From positions 1-13,947 of the forward strand of contig CANFZJ010000038.1 of the NCBI GenBank assembly GCA_947451445.1: a stretch of 13,947 nucleotides of DNA. Direction: 5' to 3'. The stretch is from Comamonadaceae bacterium (GTDB taxonomy: Bacteria > Pseudomonadota > Gammaproteobacteria > Burkholderiales > Burkholderiaceae_C). Below, in pieces: positions 1 through 6,334 of the stretch. Position numbers and translations under genes: made by a program. A model generated the notes under the pieces. That model did not search any database and was not told the origin of the DNA. It saw only the letters and a program-made list of their open reading frames with translations. Within the stretch, counting starts at the first letter, position 1. Each line of letters begins with the position of its first letter.

Positions 1-1
1 G

Positions 2-433
2 CCGCTGCCGCAGATGATCGCGGGCTGCGACCAGACCCTGCTGCGCGTGCTGCACTACCCGCCGCTGCGGGGCGATGAAGAACCCGGCAGCGTACGCGCC
101 GCAGCGCATGGCGACATCAACCTGCTGACCATCCTGCCCGCCGCCACCGAGCCCGGCCTGCAGGTGCTGGGCAAAAACGGTGCATGGTTTGATGTGCCCT
201 GCGACTTTGGCCTGCTGATCGTCAACATCGGCGACATGCTGCAAGAGGCGTCCGGCCACTACTACCCATCCACCACCCACCGGGTGCTCAACCCCACGGG
301 CGACGGGCGCCTCAAATCCCGTGTGTCGCTGCCGCTGTTTTTGCACCCGCGCCGCGAGGTGGTTTTGTCGGAGCGCTACACGGTGCAAAAATATTTTGAT
401 GAGCGCATGCAAGAGCTGCGCGGAAAGAAATAG
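2..433 (+). CDS. 2-oxoglutarate/Fe(II)-dependent dioxygenase, isopenicillin N synthase family, C-terminal part
   Basis: This is the C-terminal part of a 2OG-Fe(II) oxygenase. The frame is open to the left edge, so the true start lies outside the window; the first Met is at 14. Numbering from that Met, the double-stranded beta-helix core carries the iron ligands H32 and D34 in AAHGDINLLTIL and H89 in STTHRVLNP. The 2OG-binding pair is R103 and S105 in SRVSLPLFLHPR. These are the conserved HxD...H and RxS motifs of the isopenicillin N synthase/flavone synthase superfamily, whose members couple 2OG decarboxylation to oxidation of a small molecule. The bacterial substrate cannot be told from sequence. 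The gene ends 7 nt before the next one on the same strand, so the two may be co-transcribed. The family call is firm; the specific function is unknown. Confidence 0.9.
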   Translation, partial: PLPQMIAGCDQTLLRVLHYPPLRGDEEPGSVRAAAHGDINLLTILPAATEPGLQVLGKNGAWFDVPCDFGLLIVNIGDMLQEASGHYYPSTTHRVLNPTGDGRLKSRVSLPLFLHPRREVVLSERYTVQKYFDERMQELRGKK

Positions 434-440
434 GAAGCCC

Positions 441-2072
441 ATGTGCACACCCTCTCCGCGCCTCACCCTCGTCCTACTCGTCGCCGCACTGGCAGGCTGT
501 GCCTCCGTCGGCCCCGAAAAAGACACAACCTACAAGCTCACCATCCTGCACACCAACGACCACCACGGTCGGTTCTGGAAGAACAGCGATGGCGAATACG
601 GCATGTCGGCCCAGAAAACCGTGGTGGACCAGGTCCGCGCCGAAGTGGCGGCCAGCGGCGGCAACGTGCTGCTGCTGAGTGGCGGCGACATCAACACTGG
701 CGTGCCCGAGTCCGACCTGCAAGACGCCGTGCCCGACTTTCGCGGCATGAACCTGCTGGGCTTTGACGCCATGGCGGTGGGCAACCACGAGTTCGACAAA
801 CCCCGTGTCGTGCTCAAGATGCAGCGCGACCTGGCCACCTTCCCCATGCTGTCGGCCAACATCTACGACCACGGCCAGCGCATGTTCGCGCCCTACAAAA
901 TCTTCAACCTGGGCGGCGTTCGCGTTGGCGTCATGGGCCTGACCACCGAAGACACCTTCAAGATGGTCCACCCCGATAACGTCAAAGATGTCGAATTCCG
1001 CAGCGTCATTGCCGAGGCCCGCCAGGTCGTGCCCGAGCTGCGCGCCCAGGCCGACGTGGTCATCGCCGCCACCCACATGGGCCACTATGTGGACGGCCAG
1101 CACGGCACCCAGGCCCAGGGCGACGTGGAAATGGCCCGCGCCGTCCAAGGCATCGACCTGGTGGTCGGCGGCCATTCGCAAAACCCGGTCTGCATGAAGA
1201 GTGAAAACGTGCGCGACGAAGCCTACGTACCCGGCACCCCCTGCGCCCCGGACCGGCAAAACGGCACCTGGATCGTCCAGGCCCACGAATGGGGCAAATA
1301 CGTGGGCCGGGCCGACTTTGAATACCGCAACGGCGCGTTCACGCTGGTCCACTACGCGCTGATCCCCATCAACCTCAAGAAAACCGTCAAGCTGGACGAC
1401 GGCAAGACCGCCAAACAGTTCTACACCCGTGAAATCGCCGAAGACCCGGCCATGCTCGCCATGCTCACCCCCTACCAAAACGTGGGCCAGGAAAAGCTGG
1501 GCATCCCCGTCGGCAGTACCGATGCCCGCATCGAAGGTGACCGCAGCACCATCCGCAAAGAGCCTGCCGCCATGGGCGTGCTGGTCGGCCTGTCCATGAT
1601 GGAGAAAACCCACGCCGACTTTGCCGTGGTCAACGCGGGCGGCGTGCGCGACTCCCTGCCTGCAGGCCCGCTGGCCTATAAGGACGTGCTCAAGGTGCAG
1701 CCTTTCGGCAACACCATCGCCACCGTGGACTTCAGCGGTGCCGAGGCGCTGGCCTACCTGAATGCAGTCGCCAAAATGTCCGCCGGGTCGGGCGCATTCC
1801 CGCAATTCGCAGGCATCCAGCTGGTCATCACCGGCGGTGCCGTCACCAGCGCCCGCATCCAGGGCGCAGCGGTTGACCCTGCCAAAACCTACCGCATGGC
1901 CGTCAACAACTTCCAGGCCGTCGGCGGCGACGGCTACCCCAAGCTGCTCGGGCACAAGGCCTACATCGACAGTGGATTTGTGGATGCCGACGTGCTGCGC
2001 GGCTTTATTACCCGCCACAGCCCGCTGAAAGCGGCCGACTTTGCGCCGGGAGATGCGGTAGTGCGGCGCTGA
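441..2072 (+). CDS. Lipoprotein 5'-nucleotidase / UshA-type bifunctional metallophosphatase
   Basis: 543 residues, close to the usual UshA length. The start at 441 is chosen because it begins a clear lipoprotein signal (hydrophobic LTLVLLVAALAGC, lipobox L17-C20) and follows an AGGAAG at 432-437; the open frame upstream to 321 overlaps the oxygenase and reads as noise. The N-terminal metallophosphatase domain has D40 and H42 in HTNDHHG, D83 in GGDINTG, N115/H116 in AVGNHEFD, then THMGHY and GGHSQNP, the dinuclear metal ligands of the family. The C-terminal 5'-nucleotidase domain has NAGGVRDSLPAG, PFGNTIATVDFSG and NNFQAVGGDGYP, which supply substrate contacts. It should hydrolyse extracellular nucleotides or nucleotide sugars in the periplasm, tethered to a membrane by C20; the Ala after the Cys favours the outer membrane. 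The exact substrate is inferred from the family only. Confidence 0.9.
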   Translation: MCTPSPRLTLVLLVAALAGCASVGPEKDTTYKLTILHTNDHHGRFWKNSDGEYGMSAQKTVVDQVRAEVAASGGNVLLLSGGDINTGVPESDLQDAVPDFRGMNLLGFDAMAVGNHEFDKPRVVLKMQRDLATFPMLSANIYDHGQRMFAPYKIFNLGGVRVGVMGLTTEDTFKMVHPDNVKDVEFRSVIAEARQVVPELRAQADVVIAATHMGHYVDGQHGTQAQGDVEMARAVQGIDLVVGGHSQNPVCMKSENVRDEAYVPGTPCAPDRQNGTWIVQAHEWGKYVGRADFEYRNGAFTLVHYALIPINLKKTVKLDDGKTAKQFYTREIAEDPAMLAMLTPYQNVGQEKLGIPVGSTDARIEGDRSTIRKEPAAMGVLVGLSMMEKTHADFAVVNAGGVRDSLPAGPLAYKDVLKVQPFGNTIATVDFSGAEALAYLNAVAKMSAGSGAFPQFAGIQLVITGGAVTSARIQGAAVDPAKTYRMAVNNFQAVGGDGYPKLLGHKAYIDSGFVDADVLRGFITRHSPLKAADFAPGDAVVRR

Positions 2073-2086
2073 GGAGGTTTTGAATG

Positions 2087-2142
2087 AAAAGTGGCTCTAG
2101 CGCATATACAACGTGCGCAAGTAGCTATCAATAAAGTAGCAA
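2087..2142 (+). repeat. Intergenic repeat, copy 1 (AGCTAT...TAGCA family)
   Basis: This is one of five similar 55-60 bp elements in the window. The order is an A-rich start, GGCTCTAGCGCA, a short spacer, GTGCGCAAGTAGCTAT, then ATAAAGTAGCAA. The GCGCA/TGCGC halves form a small stem and the GCTAT/AGTAGC part a second, weaker one. It lies 15 bp after the 5'-nucleotidase stop codon. Function is unknown. Confidence 0.7.
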
Positions 2143-2252
2143 CCATCTTTTCGTCCGCCCAAGCTCATGGCCCTAAAAAAACACCACTCCATGGCCCTTC
2201 GCACGGAGCCACGCATCCCCTAAGCTCGGCGCTATTCCACTGAAAGCGCCCC

Positions 2253-2954
2253 ATGCAACACACCAACCTCTACGGCCAGCCCATCGGCGCACCGCTACCC
2301 GGCTGGACCGCCCGCCCCTACCAGGTCAGCACCGCGATGGCAGGCCAGTACTGCCGCCTGGAGCCGCTGAACGCAGCGCGCCATGCCGACGACCTGTTTG
2401 CGGCCTACGGCCAGGCCCCCACCGGCAGCGACTGGACCTACATGATCGCCGACCCGTTTACCGATGTGGACAGCTACCGCGCCTATGCCGAGCGCATCGC
2501 GGCCAGCGCCGACCCGGTGCACTACGCGGTGATAGCCCTGCGCACCGGGCGCGCCGTGGGCACGCTGTCGCACATGCGCATCGACCCGGCCAACGGCATC
2601 GTGGAGGTGGGGCATGTGATGTTCTCGCCGTTGCTGAAACGCACGCCCATCTCCACCGAGGCGCAGTTTTTGATGATGCAGCACGCGTTTGACACGCTGG
2701 GCTACCGCCGCTACGAGTGGAAGTGCGATGCGCTGAACGCGCCGTCCGTCCAGGCCGCCACCCGCCTGGGCTTTACCGCCGAAAGCATCTTTCGCCAAGC
2801 CCTGGTCTACAAAGGCCGCAGCCGCGACACGGCCTGGTTCTCCATCCTGGACAGCGAATGGCCCGCACTGCGCAGCGCCTTCCAGCGCTGGCTGGCCCCG
2901 GCCAACTTCGACGCGGCAGGCCAGCAACGCGCCACACTGGCCCAGCTGCGGTAA
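2253..2954 (+). CDS. GNAT family N-acetyltransferase (RimJ/RimL-like)
   Basis: 233 residues. The body reads as a RimJ/RimL-type GNAT fold: a substrate-side N-terminal part (CRLEPLNAARHADDLFAAY), beta strand 4 with VGTLSHMRIDP and VEVGHVMFSPLLKRT, and the acetyl-CoA helix beginning TEAQFLMMQHAF. The signature YEWKCDALNAPSVQAATRLG, around residues 150-170, is followed by GFTAESIFRQALVYKGRSRD and an aromatic strand (TAWFSILDSEW). Proteins of this group acetylate amino groups of proteins or small molecules such as amino acids or antibiotics; the acceptor is not predictable. The start at 2253 has only a weak GAAAG upstream (2241-2247 region). It stands alone, 180 bp after the nucleotidase gene, with a possible terminator overlapping its stop codon. 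Confidence 0.88.
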   Translation: MQHTNLYGQPIGAPLPGWTARPYQVSTAMAGQYCRLEPLNAARHADDLFAAYGQAPTGSDWTYMIADPFTDVDSYRAYAERIAASADPVHYAVIALRTGRAVGTLSHMRIDPANGIVEVGHVMFSPLLKRTPISTEAQFLMMQHAFDTLGYRRYEWKCDALNAPSVQAATRLGFTAESIFRQALVYKGRSRDTAWFSILDSEWPALRSAFQRWLAPANFDAAGQQRATLAQLR

Positions 2955-2977
2955 CCGCCAGCCGTCTTTTATTTTTC
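2945..2977 (+). terminator. Possible intrinsic terminator overlapping the acetyltransferase stop codon
   Basis: GCTGCGG (2945-2951) pairs with CCG and CAGC (2955-2957 and 2959-2962, one bulged C at 2958). The stop codon TAA forms the loop. A T-rich run follows (TCTTTTATTTTTC, 2965-2977). The stem is short and the T-run is broken by an A, so this is moderate evidence only. Confidence 0.4.
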
Positions 2978-2983
2978 ATCCAT

Positions 2984-3040
2984 AAAATAAGCCTCTACTG
3001 CATACAAATACAGCGCTAGCAGCTATTCTTTATGTAGCAA
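2984..3040 (+). repeat. Intergenic repeat, copy 2
   Basis: Same family as the element at 2087: AAAATAAGCCTCTACTGCAT, a spacer, CAGCGCTAGCAGCTATT, then TTATGTAGCAA. It fills the gap between two convergent genes and ends exactly one base before the stop codon of the FlxA-like gene at 3041. Confidence 0.65.
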
Positions 3041-3373
3041 TCACGCAAAGGTATCCAGCACAGTCCCGACGGTTTGGCTGGCCTTGCGCTGCACGGACGC
3101 ACTGGGCTGGGCCTGGGTGACTTGCTGCTTGAGTGCCTGGGCCTGCTGGCTTTGCCGCTGCAGGGCCGCGATTTGCTGTTGCAGCATTTGGATCATGCCC
3201 TGCAACAACTTGCTCTTGAGCAGCTTGGCCTTGGCCTCCATGTCACTGGAGGCCAGGTCTTTCAGCGCAATGGTCAGTTGCTCGATCTGCTTTTGCAGCT
3301 TGGCGATGGTGCCAGACGTATCCGCCGCCCCCGAAGAGGTGGCAGACGCCGAGCCGATGGCAGAAATATGCAT
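3041..3373 (-). CDS. FlxA-like small coiled-coil protein
   Basis: 110 residues from the Met at 3373. The first 20 residues are Ser/Ala/Gly-rich and flexible (MHISAIGSASATSSGAADTS). A continuous Gln/Lys/Leu-rich helix follows (IAKLQKQIEQLTIALKDLAS, then LLQGMIQMLQQQIAALQRQS), and it ends in a short polar tail. This layout matches the FlxA-like family (named after an E. coli flagellar-regulon gene), whose molecular role is unknown; no flagellar gene is visible here. The start is uncertain: GGAGG sits only 2 nt before ATG 3373, which is close for a ribosome site, and the frame stays open to an ATG at 3424. I prefer 3373 because the upstream residues look unlike the family. It converges with the acetyltransferase gene. 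Confidence 0.6.
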   Translation of the reverse strand: MHISAIGSASATSSGAADTSGTIAKLQKQIEQLTIALKDLASSDMEAKAKLLKSKLLQGMIQMLQQQIAALQRQSQQAQALKQQVTQAQPSASVQRKASQTVGTVLDTFA

Positions 3374-3430
3374 ATCCTCCGTATCGACAACTACCGCACA
3401 CACTTGAGCGCGGCAATGCGCCACAGCCCC

Positions 3431-3457
3431 GCAGGCTCACCTAGGAGCCTGCCGGAT
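3431..3457. repeat. Perfect 8-bp inverted repeat (hairpin) between divergent genes
   Basis: GCAGGCTC (3431-3438) and GAGCCTGC (3445-3452) form a perfect stem with a 6-nt loop. On the + strand CGGATTTT follows, giving a weak terminator look for any + transcript running through the FlxA-like gene. It sits upstream of the FlxA-like gene and about 110 bp before the DUF6172-like gene, so it could equally be a leader structure or an operator. The next bases, ATTTACCTGCCGCTGGCAG near 3470-3488, resemble the centre of the intergenic repeat at 4354 and may be a decayed copy. Confidence 0.4.
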
Positions 3458-3565
3458 TTTCAGAGCGATATTTACCTGCCGCTGGCAGACCTGCCGCAAG
3501 CCCCATAATCGAGCGCCTGCCGAGCGGCCCCCAACCAGGGTGGCACCGGCCTACCAAAGGCAACC

Positions 3566-3886
3566 GTGAAAAAGACTTTTCAACTGAACATCGAAGGCAA
3601 GCACCCCGACCGCGTGCTGGAAGCCACCAAACACGAGATCCGCAAATACATGCAGCGCCAGTTGCGCGTGCCCCTGCCTGCGGGCGTGGACTACTGGGAC
3701 TGGGACTGCCAGTTTGGCAGCAGCGCCGACACCGCTGTCGTGGCGCATTACGCCGCCATCACCAAGCTGATCGACGCACTGGTGGCCAGCGGTAGCACGT
3801 CGTTCTACATCGCGCTGGTGGCCAAAAACGGGGTGCGCACCGCCCGTGGCCCCCGTGCCGACGACCAGGACGACGCAGAGGACTAA
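3566..3886 (+). CDS. DUF6172 family protein
   Basis: 106 residues with a GTG start at 3566, supported by AAAGG at 3556-3560 five bases upstream. The N-terminus MKKTFQLNIEGKHPDRVLEA, then HEIRKYMQRQLRVPLPAGVD, then YWDWDCQFG are what I recognise as the DUF6172 pattern: basic N-terminal half, aromatic WDWDC centre, acidic C-terminus (ADDQDDAED). There is no signal peptide or membrane segment, so it should be cytosolic. No function is known to me for this family. It is followed after 143 bp by the unrecognised gene at 4030, with the palindromic element between them. Confidence 0.75.
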   Translation: MKKTFQLNIEGKHPDRVLEATKHEIRKYMQRQLRVPLPAGVDYWDWDCQFGSSADTAVVAHYAAITKLIDALVASGSTSFYIALVAKNGVRTARGPRADDQDDAED

Positions 3887-3905
3887 GGGCTCGGCAAGCA
3901 ATCAC

Positions 3906-4026
3906 TTGCACATTTGTCTCGCCAGCTTCGGGCGCATTGCGTCGTTGTGAATCCCTTGCATAGCAGAGCTATGCGGCGGGCTCCACGCCTCGCACTGCAT
4001 CCCGAATCCGACGGCCAAATGCACAA
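3906..4026. repeat. 121-bp imperfect palindromic element
   Basis: The two 60-bp halves are imperfect inverted copies centred on base 3966. The centre is GCATAGC-AGA-GCTATGC (3958-3974). The ends are TTGCACATTTG (3906-3916) and CAAATGCACAA (4016-4026), which match at 9 of 11 positions as inverted repeats. Matched blocks within the arms include TTCGGG with CCCGAA, and GCATAGC with GCTATGC. It resembles a MITE- or REP-like palindromic unit and could form a very long hairpin in RNA. I see no target-site duplication in the flanks and no transposase. Confidence 0.75.
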
Positions 4027-4029
4027 CTT

Positions 4030-4353
4030 ATGACTTACCGAACCCTCATGCTGGCCTATCTCGACTTCGACGACAGCGAAGACGACCAGGGCAACGGCAC
4101 ACTGGAAGCCATGGCCTGCGTTCCCATGCCCCAAGCGGGTGCGGTGCAGGCCGAAATTCGGCAGGTGCTGGACTGGGCGGCGGCCACCTTCCCCGGCATG
4201 CAAGCCCCGCTGGACGAGGGCGGCGAGTGGGACTTTCAGGTGCAGCAGCATGCAGAACCAGTGGCCGGGCAGCTGCGGCAAACCGCCACCCTGTCGCTGA
4301 CAGGGACCGCGCAGTTCTGCGAGGCCTTTCGGCAGCGCTTTATTTCCGAATGA
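4030..4353 (+). CDS. Hypothetical acidic protein, family not recognised
   Basis: 107 residues that I do not recognise. The N-terminus (MTYRTLMLAYLDFDDSEDDQ) is hydrophobic then strongly acidic. A middle helix has AVQAEIRQVLDWAAATF, followed by GGEWDFQVQQHAE, and the C-terminus is a beta/helix segment ending FCEAFRQRFISE. There is no signal peptide or membrane helix. Codon use and GC pattern match its neighbours, and the frame is open from start to stop without other credible frames, so it is probably a real gene. It has no visible ribosome site: the bases just before ATG 4030 are the right end of the palindromic element. A second in-frame ATG at 4048 has no clear site either. Confidence 0.65.
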   Translation: MTYRTLMLAYLDFDDSEDDQGNGTLEAMACVPMPQAGAVQAEIRQVLDWAAATFPGMQAPLDEGGEWDFQVQQHAEPVAGQLRQTATLSLTGTAQFCEAFRQRFISE

Positions 4354-4407
4354 AATAACCCTCCAGCGCAGCATTTACCTGCGCTGGCAGCTACATATTC
4401 AATAGCA
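4354..4407 (+). repeat. Intergenic repeat, copy 3, with a perfect 8-bp stem
   Basis: Same family as the element at 2087. Here the inner halves are a perfect inverted repeat, CCAGCGCA (4363-4370) and TGCGCTGG (4380-4387), followed by CAGCTACATATTCAATAGCA. It occupies the whole gap between two convergent genes, the hypothetical gene ending at 4353 and metF ending at 4413. It could therefore act as a two-way transcription stop, although neither side has a real T-run. Confidence 0.7.
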
Positions 4408-4412
4408 GACAG

Positions 4413-5258
4413 TTACCCCGGCAAACCCAGCCGCTGGCAAATCTCTAACGTCGCCACGCTTTGGTTCATGGTGTAGAAGTGCAGGCTGGGTGCGCCACCG
4501 GCGACCAGGCGTTCGCACAGGTCGGTCACCACGTCCAGGCCAAAGGCCTTGATGCTGGCGGTGTCGTCGCCAAAACCTTGCAGGCGCAGGCGAATCCAAC
4601 GCGGGATTTCGGCACCGCAGGCGTCGCTGAAGCGCATCAGCTGGGTGGAGCTGCCGATGGGCATGATGCCGGGCACGATGGGGATTTGCACCCCCAGTGC
4701 ACGCGACTCGTCCACAAAGCGAAAGTAGGCGTCGGCGTTGTAGAAATACTGGGTCATGGCCGAATGGGCCCCGGCGTGGACCTTGGTGGCGAAGGCCTTC
4801 ACGTCCGCCTCGGCCGACTTGGCCTGGGGGTGGACTTCGGGGTAGCAGGCCACTTCGAGCTGGAAGGTGTCGCCGGTTTCCGCGCGGATAAAAGCCACCA
4901 GGTCGCTGGCGTAGTGGAATTCACCGCCCGCGCCGTAGCCGCTGGGCAGGTCGCCGCGCAGCGCCACCAGGCGCTGCACACCCATGGCCTGCAAAGTGGC
5001 CAACTGGGCACGCACGGTGGCCTTGGTGGCCCCCACGCACGAGAAATGGCTGGCAGCGGGCACGCCTTCGGCCAAGATTTCCGCCACGGTGGCAAACGTG
5101 CCTTCTTGGGTAGAGCCGCCCGCACCAAAGGTGACCGAGCAAAACGCAGGCTTCAGCGCATACAGGGCCTGGCGCACGGTGCGCAGCTTGGCCGCGCCTT
5201 CGGGTGTTTTGGGGGGAAAGAATTCAAGGCTGAGGGGAAAGTCAGATGCGAGACTCAT
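4413..5258 (-). CDS. metF: 5,10-methylenetetrahydrofolate reductase
   Basis: 281 residues, slightly shorter than the E. coli enzyme. MetF is an FAD-dependent (beta/alpha)8 barrel that reduces 5,10-methylene-THF to 5-methyl-THF, the methyl donor for methionine synthesis. Visible motifs are LSLEFFPPK with the catalytic Glu at residue 12, CSVTFGAGGST (residues 40-50), the FAD-contacting LRGDLP with D103, MTQYFYNADAYFRFVD with the folate-contacting Gln, and VPGIMPI. The ATG overlaps the tlyA stop codon as ATGA (5255-5258), so translation is probably coupled. It is the last gene of the ahcY-tlyA-metF operon, which makes it subject to the upstream SAH riboswitch if transcription reads through. Confidence 0.97.
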   Translation of the reverse strand: MSLASDFPLSLEFFPPKTPEGAAKLRTVRQALYALKPAFCSVTFGAGGSTQEGTFATVAEILAEGVPAASHFSCVGATKATVRAQLATLQAMGVQRLVALRGDLPSGYGAGGEFHYASDLVAFIRAETGDTFQLEVACYPEVHPQAKSAEADVKAFATKVHAGAHSAMTQYFYNADAYFRFVDESRALGVQIPIVPGIMPIGSSTQLMRFSDACGAEIPRWIRLRLQGFGDDTASIKAFGLDVVTDLCERLVAGGAPSLHFYTMNQSVATLEICQRLGLPG

Positions 5259-6280
5259 AGGGGACTTTGGGCACTTTTTGCATAAATAAAGAATTCACGG
5301 TTGCCGTCACCGCCCGCCACAGGGCTGTCGAACCAGTCCAGCACGGTCAAATCCAGCTCGGCACAGCAGGCGCGCAAGCGCGCTTCGACGATGGCGTACA
5401 TGCCGTCATCGCGCACGATGCCACCCTTGCCGACCTGGCCGGGCTGCAGCTCGAACTGGGGCTTGACCAGCATCAGCAGATGGGCGCCGGGCTTGAGCAG
5501 CGGCTCCAGGGCGGGCAGGATCAGCGTCAGCGAGATAAAGGACACATCGCCCGTGACCAGATCGAATGCAGGCGTGGTGTCCACGCCGCCTAGGCCGGCC
5601 CGTCGGCGCAGCCGCTCTGGCGGCGCGTGGCCGGTGGTCTCGGCCACTACCGCACGGGCATTTACCTTGCCGGTCGATTGCGCGGTGTGCGCCTCGATAT
5701 CCGCATCGTCTGCGTCGTCGCTGTCGTCGTAGTCGGTGACCTCACCGCTGCCACCACTGCTATTCATCCAGCTGTAGGGCGACACGGGCTCCGGGTCGTA
5801 CACGGTGGCAGGTGCCCAATGCTCGGACAGCACGTACTCGCAAGCATCCTCCAGCGATTCGGGGGTCACCGAGCGGGCGTTCAGGCCCTCCACGCACAGC
5901 ACCCGCACATCCTCGCGCAGCCGGGGGTGCAACTGGCCATGGCCTACGTCCACACCGATGACCTGGGCCGCGCCCGCTTGCAGCAGGCAGTCGGTAAAGC
6001 CACCGGTGGACTGGCCCACGTCCAGCACCCGCAGGCCGGTTGCCTCCATGCCCACGTGCTGCAACGCCGCCGCGAGCTTGAGCCCGCCACGCGACACATA
6101 ACGGGCCTCCGCGTCGTCCAGCAGCTCCAGTGGAGCGTCCACGGGGATGTCGTCCTTGTTCTTGGCCACGGTGCGCCACTGGATGCCGTCAAACCAGCGC
6201 ATCCCCCCGCTGATCAGGCGCACGGCCTGGGAACGGGATGCGGCCATGCCGCGTTCTACAAGTAATTGGTCAGCGCGCAT
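5255..6280 (-). CDS. tlyA: TlyA family S4-domain RNA methyltransferase with an extra acidic insert
   Basis: 341 residues against roughly 250-270 usual for TlyA. The N-terminal S4 RNA-binding domain (residues 1-60, MRADQLLVERGMAASRSQAV) leads to RYVSRGGLKL and an FtsJ-like Rossmann methyltransferase: the SAM motif VLDVGQSTGGFTD (85-97), GVDVGHGQLHP, TGDVSFISL (243-251), LVKPQFE (271-277) and VGKGGIV. TlyA of Mycobacterium 2'-O-methylates rRNA; the target here is inferred. The extra length is an insert at about residues 148-236 (5573-5839) that splits the methyltransferase core before strand DVSFIS and includes the acidic run DYDDSDDADDADIE. GGAG lies just upstream of ATG 6280. It is 54 bp after ahcY, past a hairpin, and overlaps metF by 4 bp. 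Confidence 0.93.
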   Translation of the reverse strand: MRADQLLVERGMAASRSQAVRLISGGMRWFDGIQWRTVAKNKDDIPVDAPLELLDDAEARYVSRGGLKLAAALQHVGMEATGLRVLDVGQSTGGFTDCLLQAGAAQVIGVDVGHGQLHPRLREDVRVLCVEGLNARSVTPESLEDACEYVLSEHWAPATVYDPEPVSPYSWMNSSGGSGEVTDYDDSDDADDADIEAHTAQSTGKVNARAVVAETTGHAPPERLRRRAGLGGVDTTPAFDLVTGDVSFISLTLILPALEPLLKPGAHLLMLVKPQFELQPGQVGKGGIVRDDGMYAIVEARLRACCAELDLTVLDWFDSPVAGGDGNREFFIYAKSAQSPL

Positions 6281-6302
6281 CGGGCTCCGGAAGGTAAGGG
6301 GT

Positions 6303-6327
6303 AAAGAACTCCCCCGTTGGGGGGAGT
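6303..6327 (-). terminator. Hairpin between ahcY and tlyA, possible attenuator
   Basis: On the minus strand ACTCCCCC (6327-6320) and GGGGGAGT (6315-6308) form a perfect 8-bp stem with loop CAAC, followed by TCTTTA. The strong GC stem and short U-run could partly terminate or pause transcripts, or protect the ahcY mRNA 3' end, lowering tlyA-metF relative to ahcY. The U-run is too short for a confident full terminator. Confidence 0.5.
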
Positions 6328-6334
6328 GGGCGCT

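Noticed and set aside
474..2018. 514-codon open frame on the minus strand opposite the 5'-nucleotidase gene
   Set aside because: It is a shadow frame caused by high GC; the protein is His/Gly/Val-rich with no recognisable motif, and the + strand frame has a complete family match.
2166..2198. Short direct repeat CATGGCCCT (2166-2174 and 2190-2198) upstream of the acetyltransferase gene
   Set aside because: Two 9-bp copies without symmetry, promoter spacing or further copies; may be chance.
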